Below are positions 51,001 through 63,000 of a DNA stretch of 64,000 bases, in pieces. The stretch is from positions 62,001-126,000 of the forward strand of contig JAUJYZ010000684.1 in the NCBI GenBank assembly GCA_033675265.1. Direction: 5' to 3'. The translations under genes were made by a program, and so were the position numbers. How positions within the stretch are numbered: the stretch's first letter is position 1; every line of letters starts with the position of its first letter. The stretch comes from Actinostola sp. cb2023 (taxonomy: Eukaryota; Cnidaria; Anthozoa; Actiniaria; Actinostolidae). Under the pieces are notes generated by a model. The model worked only from the letters and a program-made list of their open reading frames with translations, ran no database searches and was not told the DNA's origin.

Positions 51001-54000
51001 GAAGATACACGTGTACTGCAAAGAATGTAGGGGGACAAGACAGTGTTACGTCAAATGTTGCTGTTGTTGGTGAGTTATGATGTTCATAAATATGCATACG
51101 ACGCGCTCTAGCTTGTATTTGGGAGTACTCACCTTTTTAACAAGGCTTTGTTCTTCGACGGATATCAAAGCTTTTTCGTGAACCTTTTCTATTGCACTTT
51201 TCCAGATCCCATCAAGCCTCGTATCGTTCGACCAGACAAGCCTCGTACCATTCCTCCACGACACGTTGGCCCCGTCAATTCAACTATCGGTGATAACGTT
51301 ACTGCTCTTACTGACTCTGATGTCACCATTAACTGTCCTGCCATTGGGTTACCGAAGCCAAGGTTTATGTGGAGTAAAGATGGAGAGAAGATCAGCTTAG
51401 GAAACAAGTATTTGGTTCTGGACAATGGTGCACTTGTGATCAGAAAAGTGTCAGTTGATGAATCAGGAGCGTACCGATGTACCGTGGAAAATATCGTAGG
51501 GAAGGACAGTAGAGATACGAAGCTCAATGTCATCGGTAAGTTCTGTTTTCATGTATTTTTCATTTCCATCAAGAGTTCTTTGGAGGCACAAGCTAAAATC
51601 AACTATTCTTGTCAATATCAAAATCGTCATCAATTAACAACAGTAACAACGTCATCATCAACAACAACACCCAATTCAAACAACAATAACCTTATAATAA
51701 TCAGCGTCGTGTTTATCAAGAACAACATCAACATCGACAATACACCGACGTATACAGCTATTTCAAAAAAGGTTGGTGAAGGTTTTGTTGCATCTTGCAT
51801 ATCAAGCACGAAATGCACTATGGGCGATGTGAATGGAATCAGCGAAAGGTCACATCAATATGGACTCTGGGAAGGGAATTTTCCCAAACTTTGTCTTCGC
51901 AGTATGGAGCCGGCATATTTTCTTCTGTATGTGCATGCTGACATTATTTATATATGATCCACAATACATTTCGGGCTTGTTGTCTTCCAATTCTCGCTGT
52001 TCTGCTTGTAGTTCCTCAGAAGGCAAAGATCTCCACCACCGACAAACCAAGCACCACAAACAAAGAAGACCGTAGTCCCGTTGTCATGACAGTCGGTGAC
52101 AATGTAACCGCTCTCACCAACACACCAATCAGTATCGACTGTACTGCAAGTGGAATCCCCAAACCAACCATAACGTGGACAAAGGACGACCAAGTACTGA
52201 GTTTATCAAGTGGATATGTGATTAATAGCAATGGAACATTGGTGATTGAGAAGGCAAACCTTGATGACAAAGGAAGATACACGTGTACTGCAAAGAATGT
52301 AGGGGGACAAGATAGTGTTACGTCAAATGTTGTTGTTGTTGGTGAGTTATGATGTTCATAAATATGCATACGACGCGCTCTAGCTTGTATGTGGGAGTAC
52401 TCACCTTTTTAACAAGGCTTTGTTCTTCGACGGATATCAAAGCTTTTTCGTGAACCTTTTCTATTGCACTTTTCCAGATCCCATCAAGCCTCGTATCGTT
52501 CGACCAGACAAGCCTCGTACCATTCCTCCACGACACGTTGGCCCCGTTAATTCAACTATCGGTGATAACATTACTGCTCTTACTGACTCTGATGTCACCA
52601 TTAACTGTCCTGCCATTGGGTTACCAAAGCCAAGGTTTATGTGGAGTAAAGATGGAGAGAAGATCAGCTTAGGAAACAAGTATTTGGTTCTGGACAATGG
52701 TGCACTTGTGATCAGAAAAGTGTCAGTTGATGATTCAGGAGCGTACCGATGTACCGTGGAAAATATCGTAGGGAAGGACAGTAGAGATACGAAGCTCAAT
52801 GTCATCGGTAAGTTTTGTTTGCATTTTCATCAATTGGCCCTCTTTATTTTTGTGTGGCAGAGCGGCAATTGCGTAAATACAGAAAACATCTATTATTATT
52901 ATTATTATTGAAAAAGAGATGTTGTCTTTCAATTCTCGCTGCTCTCGTTGTAGCTCCTCAGAAACCGAAGATCTCCACCCCCGACAAACCAAGCACCACT
53001 ACCAAAGAAGATCGTAGTCCTGTTGTCATGACAGTCGGTGACAATGTAATCGCTCTCACCAACACACCAATCAGTATCGACTGTACTGCAAGTGGAATCC
53101 CCAAACCAACCATAACGTGGACAAAGGACGACCAAGTACTGAGTTTATCAAGTGGATATGTGATTGATAGCAATGGAACATTGGTGATTGAGAAGGCGAA
53201 CCTCGATGACAAAGGAAGATACACGTGTACTGCAAAGAATGTAGGGGGACAGGACAGTGTTACGTCAAATGTTGCTGTTGTTGGTGAGTTAATTGAGATA
53301 GGGTAGTGGTATCACATCGGACTAGGATCCTAAGCCGTGAGTTCGAGTCCCGACATGGCGCAATTTTTTCTTTCAATATCTATATACACCGACGCAGTTT
53401 ATATCTTTAATGTTATCAACACACATGATCATTGTGTGATAAGTACTTGACAGACTTACTCAGTCTTCACAAACCAACAAGGATTCTTCGTTCAAATGCC
53501 AATGACAACTTGCGGCTGTCAAGACCTACATTTAGAACGAAAAACTATGGTGGTCGTGCTTTCTCATCGTGTGCGCCACTACTCTGGAACGATCTCCCAT
53601 TGGTCGTGAGAAACGCACCATCTGTGATTTGACAGTCTGACAATGTAACCATCTCACCAACACCCCAATCATTTGTCTATATCGACTGTTTTTGCTTTGA
53701 ATCCCCAAACTTACTCATAACGTGGACAATAGGACGACCAAGTACTGAGTTTATCAAGTGGATATGTGATTGATAGCAATGGAACATTGGTATTGAGACA
53801 AAGGAAGGTGTCATTGGTGATTGAGAAGGTGTCTTCATCTACACGAGGAGCGTTCGTGTGTACAGCGAAGAATGTGGAAGGAGAAGACAAGGCAGTGTCA
53901 CATGTGGACAACTTTGGTAAGGAAATTATTTCATTTTTAAATCATCCATCCATTCCACCATCTTTTCATTAATTCTTCCATTTATCTTATTATTCATCCA

Positions 54001-57000
54001 TTCATCTATTCATCCATCATTTCCATTCATCCATTCATTCGTCTATTCATTCATCCATTCATCTATTCATTCATCCATTCATTCATCTATTCATTCATCC
54101 ATTCATTCATTCATCTATTCATTCATCCATTCATTCATCTATTCATCCATTCATTCATTCATCGATCCATTCTTAGTTTCTTTCTTTCTTTCTATTTACG
54201 ACTTCTTCTATTCATTTCAATTTTCATATATTCAGTCATTCTCTTTTTCTTTTTCCGTTCTTTCTTCCTTTCTGTTGAACTAAAAAGAAGAAAAGATATC
54301 ATTCTCATTTTCAAACGCATCCTCTCGTGCTAATGTAACTGCGTTATTACCGTTACTAACCGTGTGCTCTTTCACAGATTCACAAAAGCCAAGCATCCAA
54401 GTAACAGATAAGCCTCAACACGTACATCCCAGAGACAGATTCCCCATGACAATCACAATTGGTGATAACATAACGGCCTTGACTGATACAGAAGTATTGA
54501 TTGATTGTCGTGTGATTGGGATCCCTGTGCCTACAATCACGTGGTTTAAAGATGGCAGTGTGATTGTTGGCGGGGATGACTTTGTTGTGTTAAGTAACGG
54601 GACGCTTGTGATACGGAAAGCATCACCAGTGGATAGAGGAATGTACACGTGTGTTGCAAAGAATATCGATGGACAAGACAGTAAAACGTCTAGTGTGAAT
54701 ACTGTTGGTAAGGGATTGGTATATCATTGTTAATTCCATTGATTGACTGTTTGATTGATTGCTTGTTTACTTCTTGCTTGATTGCTTGCTTCCTTGCATC
54801 CTTGCATCTTTGCTTCCTTCCTTTGCTTCCTTGCTTGCTTGCTTCCTTGCCTCCTTGCCTCCTTGCCTCCTTGCCTCCTTGCCTCCTTGCCTCCTTGCCT
54901 CCTTGCATTCCTCCTTGCCTCCTTGCCTCCTTGCCTCCTTCTTGCCTCCTTGCCTCCTTGCCTCCTTGCCTCCTTGCCTCCTTGCATCCTCCTCCTTGCC
55001 TCCTTGCCTCCTTGCCTCCTTGCCTCCTTGCTTCCGTGATTCCTTGCCTCCATGCATGCATCCTTGCTTCCATTCTTGCTTCATTGCTTCCTTGCTTCCT
55101 TTCCTTGCTTCCTTCCTTGCTTCCTTTCATCCTTGCTTCCTTCCTTCCTTCCATCCATCTTGCTTCCTTGCTTCCTTCTTCCTTTCTTCCTTGCTTCCTT
55201 GCTTCCTTGCTTCCTTGCTTCCTTGCTTCCTTGCTTCCTTGCCTCCTTGCCTCCTTGCCTCCTTGCCTCCTTTCTCCATTCCTTGCTTCCTTGCATCCCT
55301 TCATCCATGCTTCCTTTCCTTCCTTCCCTGCTTCCCTGCTTCCCTGCTTCCCTGCTTCCCTGCTTCCCTGCTTCCCTGCTTCCCTGCTTCCCTGCTTCCC
55401 TGCCTCCTTGCTTCCTTGCTTCCTTGTTTCCTTGCCTCCTTGCCTCCTTGCCTCCTTGCTTCCTAGCTTCCTTGCTTCCTTGCTTGCTGTTTATTTGTCT
55501 CTTTGCTTCCTTGCTTCCTTGCTTCCTTGCTTCCTTGCTTCCTTGCTTCCTTGCTTCCTTGCTTCCTTGCTTCCTTGCTTCCTTGCTTCCTTGCTTCCTT
55601 GCTTCCTTGCTTCCTTGCTTCCTTGCTTCCTTGCTTCCTTGCTTCCTTGCTTCCTTGCTTCCTTGCCTCCTTGCCTCCTTGCCTCCTTGCGTCCTTGCGT
55701 CCTTGCATGCTTCCTTGCTTCCTTCCCTGCTTCCCTGCTTCCCTGCTTTCCTGCTTTCCTGCTTTCCTGCTTCCCTGCCTCCTTGCTTCCTTGCTTCCTT
55801 GCTTCCTTGCTTCCTTGCTTCCTTGCTTCCTTGCTTCCTTGTGTCCTTGCCTCCTTGCCTCCTTGCCTCCTTGCCTCCTTGTCTCCTTGCCTCCTTGCTT
55901 CCTAGCTTCCTTGCTCCCTTGCTTGCGGTTTCCTTGCTTCCTTGCTTCCTTGCTTTCCTTGCTTCCTTGCTTCCTTTATTCCTTCCTCCTTGCTTCCTTG
56001 CTTCCTTGCCTTTCCTTGCTTCCTTGCCTCCTTGCCTCCTTGCCTCCTTGCCTCCTTGCCTCCTTGCCTCCTTGCCTCCTTGCCTCCTTGCCTCCTTGCC
56101 TCCTTGCCTCCTTTGCCTCCTTGCTCCTTGCTTCCTTGCATGCTTCCTTCCCTGCTTCCCTGCTTCCCTGCTTCCCTGCTTCCCTGCTTCCCTGCTTACC
56201 TGCCTCCTTGCTTCCTTGTTTCCTTGCTTCCTTGCTTCCTTGCTTCCTTCCTTGCTTCCTTGCTTCCTTGCTTCCTTGCTTCCTTGTTTCCTTGCCTCCT
56301 TGTTTCCTAGCTTCCTTGCCTCCTTGCCTCCTTGCCTCCTTGCTTCCTTGCTTCCTTGCTTCCTTGCTTTCTTGCTTCCTTGCCTCCTTGCTTCCTTGCT
56401 TCCTTGCTTGCTTCCTTGCTTCCTTCCTTGCTTCCCTGCTTCCCTTGCTTCCCTTGCTGCTTTCCTGCTTCCCTGCTTCCCTGCCTCCTTGCTTCCTTGC
56501 TTCCTTGCTTGCTTCCTTTCCCTGCCTCCTTGCTTCCTTGCTTCCTTGCCTCCTTGCTTCCTTGCCTCCTTGCCTCCTTGCTTCCTTGCATGCTCCTTGC
56601 TTTCTTCCTTCCCTGCTTCCCTGCTTGCTTGCTTCCCTGCTTCCCTGCTTCCCTGCTTTCCTGCTTCCCTGCCTTCCTTGCTTCCTTGCTTCCTTGCTTC
56701 CTTGCTTCCTTGCTTCCTTGCCTCCTTGCTTCCTTGCTTCCTTGCTGCTTCCTTGTTTCCTTGCCTCCTTGCTTCCTTGCTTCCTTCCTTGCTTCCTTGC
56801 TTCCTTGCTTCCTTGCTTCCTTGCTTCCTTTCCTTGCTTCCTTGCTTCCTTGCTTCCTTGCCTCCTTGCTTCCTTGCCTCCTTGCCTCCTTGCCTCCTTG
56901 CTTCCTTTGCTTGCTTGCTTGCTTCCTTGCTTCCTTCCCTGCTTCCTTGCTTCCCTGCTCCCTGCTTCCCCTGCTTTCCTGCTTCCCTGCTTCCCTGCCT

Positions 57001-60000
57001 CCTTGCTTCCTTGCTTCCTTGCTTCCTTGCTTCCTTGTTTCCTTGCCTCCTTGCCTCCTTGCTTCCTTGCTTCCTTGCTTCCTTGCTTGCTTGTTTCCTT
57101 GTCTCTTTGCTTCCTTGCTTCCTTGCTTCCTTGCTTCCTTGCTTCCTTGCTTCCTTGCTTCCTTGCTTCCTTGCTTCCTTGCTTCCTTGCTTCCTTGCTT
57201 CCTTGCTTCCTTTCCTTCCTTGCTTCCTTGCCTCCTTGCCTCCTTGCCTCCTTGCCTCCTTGCTTCCTTGCTTCCTTGCATGCTTCCTTGCTTCCTTCCC
57301 TGCTTCCCTGCTTCCCTGCTTCCCTGCTTCCCTGCTTTCCTGCTTCCCTGCTCCTTGCTTCCTTGCTTCCTTGCTTGCTTCCTGCTTCCTTCCTTCCTTG
57401 CTTCCTTGCTTCCTTGCTTCCTTGTGTCCTTGCCTCCTTGCCTCCTTGCCTCCTTGCCTCCTTGCTTCCTTGCTCTCCTTGCTTCCTTGCTTCCTTGCTT
57501 CCTTGCTTCCTTGCTTCCTGTTTCCTTGCCTCTTTGCTTCCTTGCTTCCTTGCTTCCTTGCTTCCTTGCTTCCTTGCTTCCTTGCTTCCTTGCTTCCTTC
57601 CTTGCTTCCTTGCTTCCTTGCTTCCTTGCCTCCTTGCCTCCTTGCTTCCTTGCTTCCTTGCTTCCTTGCTTCCTTGCTTCCTTGCATGCTTCCTTGCTTC
57701 CTTCCCTGCTTCCCTGCTTCCCTGCTTCCCTGCTTCCCTGCTTCCCTGCCTCCTTGCTTCCTTCCTTCCTTGCTTCCTTGCTTCCTTGCTTCCTTGCTTC
57801 CTTGCTTCCTTGCTTCCCTTGTTTCCTTGCCTCCTTGTTTCCTTGCTTCCTTGCCTCCTTGCCTCCTTGCTTCCTTGCTTCCTTGCTTCCTTGCTTCCTT
57901 GCTTCCTTGCCTGCTTGCCTCCTTGCGTCCTTGCTTCCTTGCTTGCTTCCTTGCTTCCTTCCTCCTCCCTGCTTCCCTGCTTCCCTGCTTCCTTGCTTCC
58001 TGCTTCCCTGCTTTCCTTCCTGCTTCCCTGCTTCCCTGCCTCCTAGCTTCCTTGCTTCCTTGCTTCCTTGCTTCCTTGCCTCCTTGCCTCCTTGCCTCCT
58101 TGCCTCCTTGCCTCCTTGCTTCCTTGCTTCCTTGCTTCCTTGCTTCCTTCCCTGCTTCCTTCCTTGCTTCTATGCTTCCCTGCTTCCCTGCTTCCCTGCT
58201 TCCCTGCTTCCCTGCCTCCTTGCTTCCTTGCTTCCTTGCTTCCTTGCTTCCTTGCTTCCTTGCTTCCTTGCTTCCTTGCTTCCTTGCTTCCTTGTTTCCT
58301 TGCCTCCTTGCCTTCTTGCCTCCTTGCTTCCTTGCTTCCTGCTTCCTTGCTTCCTTGCTTCCTTGCTTCCTTTTCCTTTCCTTGCTTCCTTGCTTCCTTG
58401 CTTCCTTGCTTCCTCCTTGCTTCCTTGCCTCCTTGCTTCCTTGCTTCCTTGCATGCTTCCTTGCTTCCTTGCTTCCTGCTTCCCTGCTTCCTTGCTTCCC
58501 TGCTTCCCTGCTTCCCTGCTTCCCTGCTTCCTGCTTCCTTGCCTGCTTGCCTCCTTGCCTCCTTGCCTCCTTGCTTCCTTGCTTCCTTGCTTTCCTTGCC
58601 TCCTTGCCTCCTTGCTTCCTTGCCTCCTTGCTTCTCCTTGCTTCCTTGCCTGCTTCCTTGCTTGCTTCCCTGCTTCCTTGCTTCCTTGCTTCCTTGCTTC
58701 CTTGCTTCCCTGCTTTCCTGCTTCCCTGCCTCCTTGCTTCCTTGCTTCCTTGCTTCCTTGCTTCCTTGCTTCCTTGTTTCCTTGCCTCCTTGCCTCCTTG
58801 CTTCCTAGCTTCCTAGCTTCCTTGCCTCCTTGCTTCCTTTTTTCCTTGCTTCCTTGCTTCCTTGCTTCCTTGCTTCCTTGCTTCCTTGCCTCCTTGCCTC
58901 CTTGCGTCCTTGCTTCCTTGCTTGCTTCCTTGCTTCCTTCCTTCCTTCCCTGCTTCTGCTTGCCTGCCTTGCTTCCTTGCTTCCTTGCATGCTTCCTTGC
59001 TTTCCTGCTTCCCTGCTTCCCTGCCTCCTTGCTTCCTTGCCTCCTTGCCTCCTTGCTTCCTTGCTTCCTTGCCTCCTTGCCTCCTTGCTTGCTTGCTTGC
59101 TTCCTTGCTTCCTTCCCTGCTTCCCTGCTTCTATGCTTCCCTGCTTCCCTGCTTTCCTGCTTTCCTGCTTCCCTGCCTCCTTGCTTCCTTGCTTCCTTGC
59201 TTCCTTGCTTCCTTGCTTCCTTGCTTCCTTGCTTCCTTGTTTCCTTGCCTCCTTGCCTCCTTGCCTCCTTGCTTCCTAGCTTCCTAGCTTCCTTGCCTCC
59301 TTGCTTCCTTGCTTCCTTGCTTCCTTGCTTCCTTGCTTCCTTGCTTCCTTGCTTCCTTGCCTCCTTGCCTCCTTGCTTCCTTGCTTCCTTGCTTCCTTGC
59401 TTCCTTGCTTCCCTGCTTCCCTGCTTCCCTGCTTCCCTGCTTCCCTGCTTCCCTGCTTCCCTGCTTCCCTGCTTCCCTGCTTCCTTGCTTCCCTGCTTCC
59501 TTGCCTCCTTGCTTCCTTGCTTCCTTGCTTCCTTGCTTCCTTGCTTCCTTGCTTCCTTGCTTCCTTGCATGCTTCCTTGCTTCCTTCCCTGCTTCCCTGC
59601 TTCCCTGCTTCCCTGCTTCCCTGCTTCCCTGCTTCCCTGCTTCCTGCTTTCCTTGCTTCCTTGCTTCCTTGCTTCCTTGCTTCCTTGCTTCCTTGCTTCC
59701 TTGCTTCCTTGCTTCCTTGCTTCCTTGCTTCCTTGCTTCCTTGCTTCCTTGCTTCCTTGCTTCCTTGCCTCCTTGCCTCCTTTATTCCTAGCCTCCTAGC
59801 TTCCTTGCCTCCTTGCTTTCTTTTTTCCTTGCTTCCTTGCTTCCTTGCTTCCTTGCTTCCTTGCTTCCTTGCTTATACAATAGAATAACCTGGCTATACC
59901 CTTCATATCATGTGATTACAGACTCAGAAGCAGCTCGCATTGAACGTCCCAAGAAGCCATTCAACATAACATCAGAAGATGGCAACCCTGTCATCATAAG

Positions 60001-63000
60001 TGTTGGCAAGGACATCAACGCTATCACTGACACAAAAATATCCATTAACTGTCCTGTTAGTGGCGTCCCTAAGCCTACCATAAGGTGGAAAGAGAATGGG
60101 GTTGATATCGTTCTAAGTGAACGATTGGTGGTATTATCTAACGGGACACTTGTGATCGATAAAGCTATGGCTAGTGATGACGGGAGGTATGCATGTGTCG
60201 CTACTAACACAGCAGGTCAAGACAGCTTGTCAACTGTGGTGAATGTCATAGGTAAGTCTAACTTGGTAAGGACAGCCTGACAGACGGTTTATTTAACAGA
60301 GACTGTAAACTGTCTGTCTGTCACGGTACCTGACATTCTGTCTGCCTGTCTGTCTGTCTGTCTGTCTGTCTATTTGTCTGTCTTGGAAGCATTTCTAAGG
60401 CAAGAGAAGACGGAATGAAGGATTAGGAATGAGTGCCTACCCTCTTCCTTCACCCCAACCCCCCCCCCCCCCCCCATTCCCCCCTAAAAAAAAAATTTAC
60501 CAGCTTACGTAGCGAACAAAATGGGATAAATTATGATGATGATGATCAAGATTTTATTTCAAGAGGGTAACACATAAAAGTGAAATGCACTTACAAACTT
60601 GTGGCCCTCACTAAACTTAATAAATAACAATATAATATAAATATCTTAAAACCCTACACTACAATTACACTACACTACAATTAGATTTAGATTTAGATAC
60701 AATGTATTTATAACAATTTTAAATGGTTATATATCCATATACTAATATAAAGAGGAATAATATTATAATATCATTAATGAGAAAGGGGAAGGAATCGATG
60801 GGCGTTGTTGAACCGTACTTTTGTTCCTCTCCTATCTACCCTTCCTCTATCCCATTCCTCTCTCCCTCTATTCCTTACAGCCACTATGCATGTTAAGTTA
60901 TTAATATGCCCAAGTCCATTTTGGTTCGGTTCATGTCTTCTCCCTTCCATAATGCACCACAGGAAGCCCAAATAGAAGCTAAACGTATCAAAATCTCTTT
61001 CAGCTCCAATGAAACCTAAGATAACGACTCGAGATACGCCTCGCACGATAGTCACCCGAGACAAGACTCCAGTACACATAATAGTCGGTGATAAGGTGAC
61101 CGCTTTGACTGGCGCTTCTGTCTTCATACACTGCGAGTCAATCGCGGTTCCAAAGGCGCGCGTTACGTGGTATAAAGACAACCGACTATTAACCTCTGGT
61201 AATGGGTATGCCATATATGGTAATGGAACTCTGTGGATTGAGAAGGCGTCGAGGATAAGGAGAGGAAGATATACTTGTAGAGCGAGGAATAAGCTTGGTG
61301 AAGACAGTAAAACAGCTACTGTTGATGCTGTAGGTAGGTATAACACTTGAAACTTTTGAGAAATATCCTGCTTGAAGTACAGCTATTCCCAATTCAATGC
61401 AGTTGGCGCGCAAGAGGTAGATGCAAAACTTTGTTGCAAACGCGTAGAGGTCGAATAAAGTCGTTTTCGTATGAGTGGGAAAGTTATATAGTACCACGTC
61501 TTGCAGTATTGCCGGAAAGAGTTTGATTGGATGAGATGCATCTGTACGCTTTTTGATTGGTTCAGAAAGGAAGCCATTTAAGTGTCACGGTACCGTAGGT
61601 TCATCTGCACGCTTTTTTTGATTGGTTCAAAAAGGAAGCCATTTGAATGTCACGGTACCGTAGGTTCATCTGCACGTTTTTTTGATTGGTTCAAAAAGGA
61701 AGCCATTTGAATGTCACGGTACCGTAGGTTTCCCACTCATACGAAAACAACTCTATTATAATATGTGGGTGTTTGTGGATGTTTTACGAGGTGGTTAGTC
61801 TACCGCTCAACCCCCAACCCCGTCACATCGAAACAAACGTTTATTTATTGATTTCATCTTTGCAAATCTCTGCCAACAGATCCACAGAAGCCGCAAATAG
61901 CCAAGCCATACAAACCAAGCATCATAAAACGAGAAGGCAGAAGTCCAGTCTACATGACAGTCACTGATAGCCTCAAAGCCTTTACATTTACAACTGTAAC
62001 AATCGAATGTACCTCCACTGGTATTCCAACACCAACTATTTCCTGGTCGTTGAACGGTGAGCCGCTGACCACAGGCGATCGGTATGTGATATACAACAAT
62101 GGAACCCTGGTCATACACAACACGACTAAGAGTGACGAGGGGAAGTATTCTTGTACAGCTAAGAACATTGAAGGCGAAGACAGCGAATCCGCTAATGTTG
62201 CAATTACAGGTAATGGGAACTTTATTCCAATGCAGCCAAACCTCTAGTAAGCGACCGCCCTTACTGTCAGGTCTGGTGGTCGCTTACAAGAGGTACAATT
62301 ACGTTGATTGAAAGCCGATACTTTGGGAAAGTGGAAATGTACAAAGTGGTCACTTTAGTAGAGGTGATCGCTTAAAAGAGGTTCGACTAAATTTGCATAG
62401 TTTTATTGTTCGTTTTGCGATGGTTTTGATATTTATAGTATTAGTGTAGCGAGATGTATCAACACCACTAAACCTCTTATAAGTGACCACCCTTACTCTC
62501 AGGTACGCTGGTCGTGTACGGGATCGGAGGTGGTTGCTAAGCATAACAGGATTTAAAAACTCTGCCGGAAAAGCGAAGCAGAGCAAAGTATTTTCCTTCA
62601 GATTTTAAATTTAATTTTTCATTTTTTATTTTTTTTTTTTTTTCCAGACCACATCCTATTGATACATCATCAACTTTCACTCGGTCATGTCTCCACTAAT
62701 CACCACTCAATTTAACATTTCCTTCTTTCAGTACCGAGAAAACCTAGGATTATCAAGACAGTGAGCAAAAACATCCCCATTGGTGACGGCGGACCCAAAA
62801 AACTGGATGTAGGCAGCAATGTCACGTCCATTACCTACACGTCTATCCTCATTAGGTGCCAGGCGAGCGGCGTCCCGGAACCAAAGATCACGTGGCATAA
62901 GTACGACCGTGAAGTCGATGCACAGTCAGACAGAGCTAAAATTCTAGAGGATAGTACACTGGGTTTGTACGCTATTACTGTGGCGCAGGCTGGTGTGTAT

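Noticed and set aside
43675..53224. Repeated antisense frames of 70-185 codons over the A and B exons
   Set aside because: They mirror the Ig exons exactly and vary only with them; low stop frequency is a shadow of the sense coding sequence.
53295..53362. Functional tRNA gene
   Set aside because: No pairing acceptor stem and poor anticodon arm; only A- and B-box-like parts remain.
55081..57687. Minus-strand frame of 868 codons (KQGSKEAR repeats)
   Set aside because: Antisense reading of the same array; looks like a disordered repeat protein only because of the simple unit.
55052..58816. Plus-strand frame of 1,254 codons (LLPCFLAS repeats) in the satellite
   Set aside because: An 8-bp repeat without stop triplets is open in every frame; composition is entirely repeat-driven, and no splice or start context supports it.
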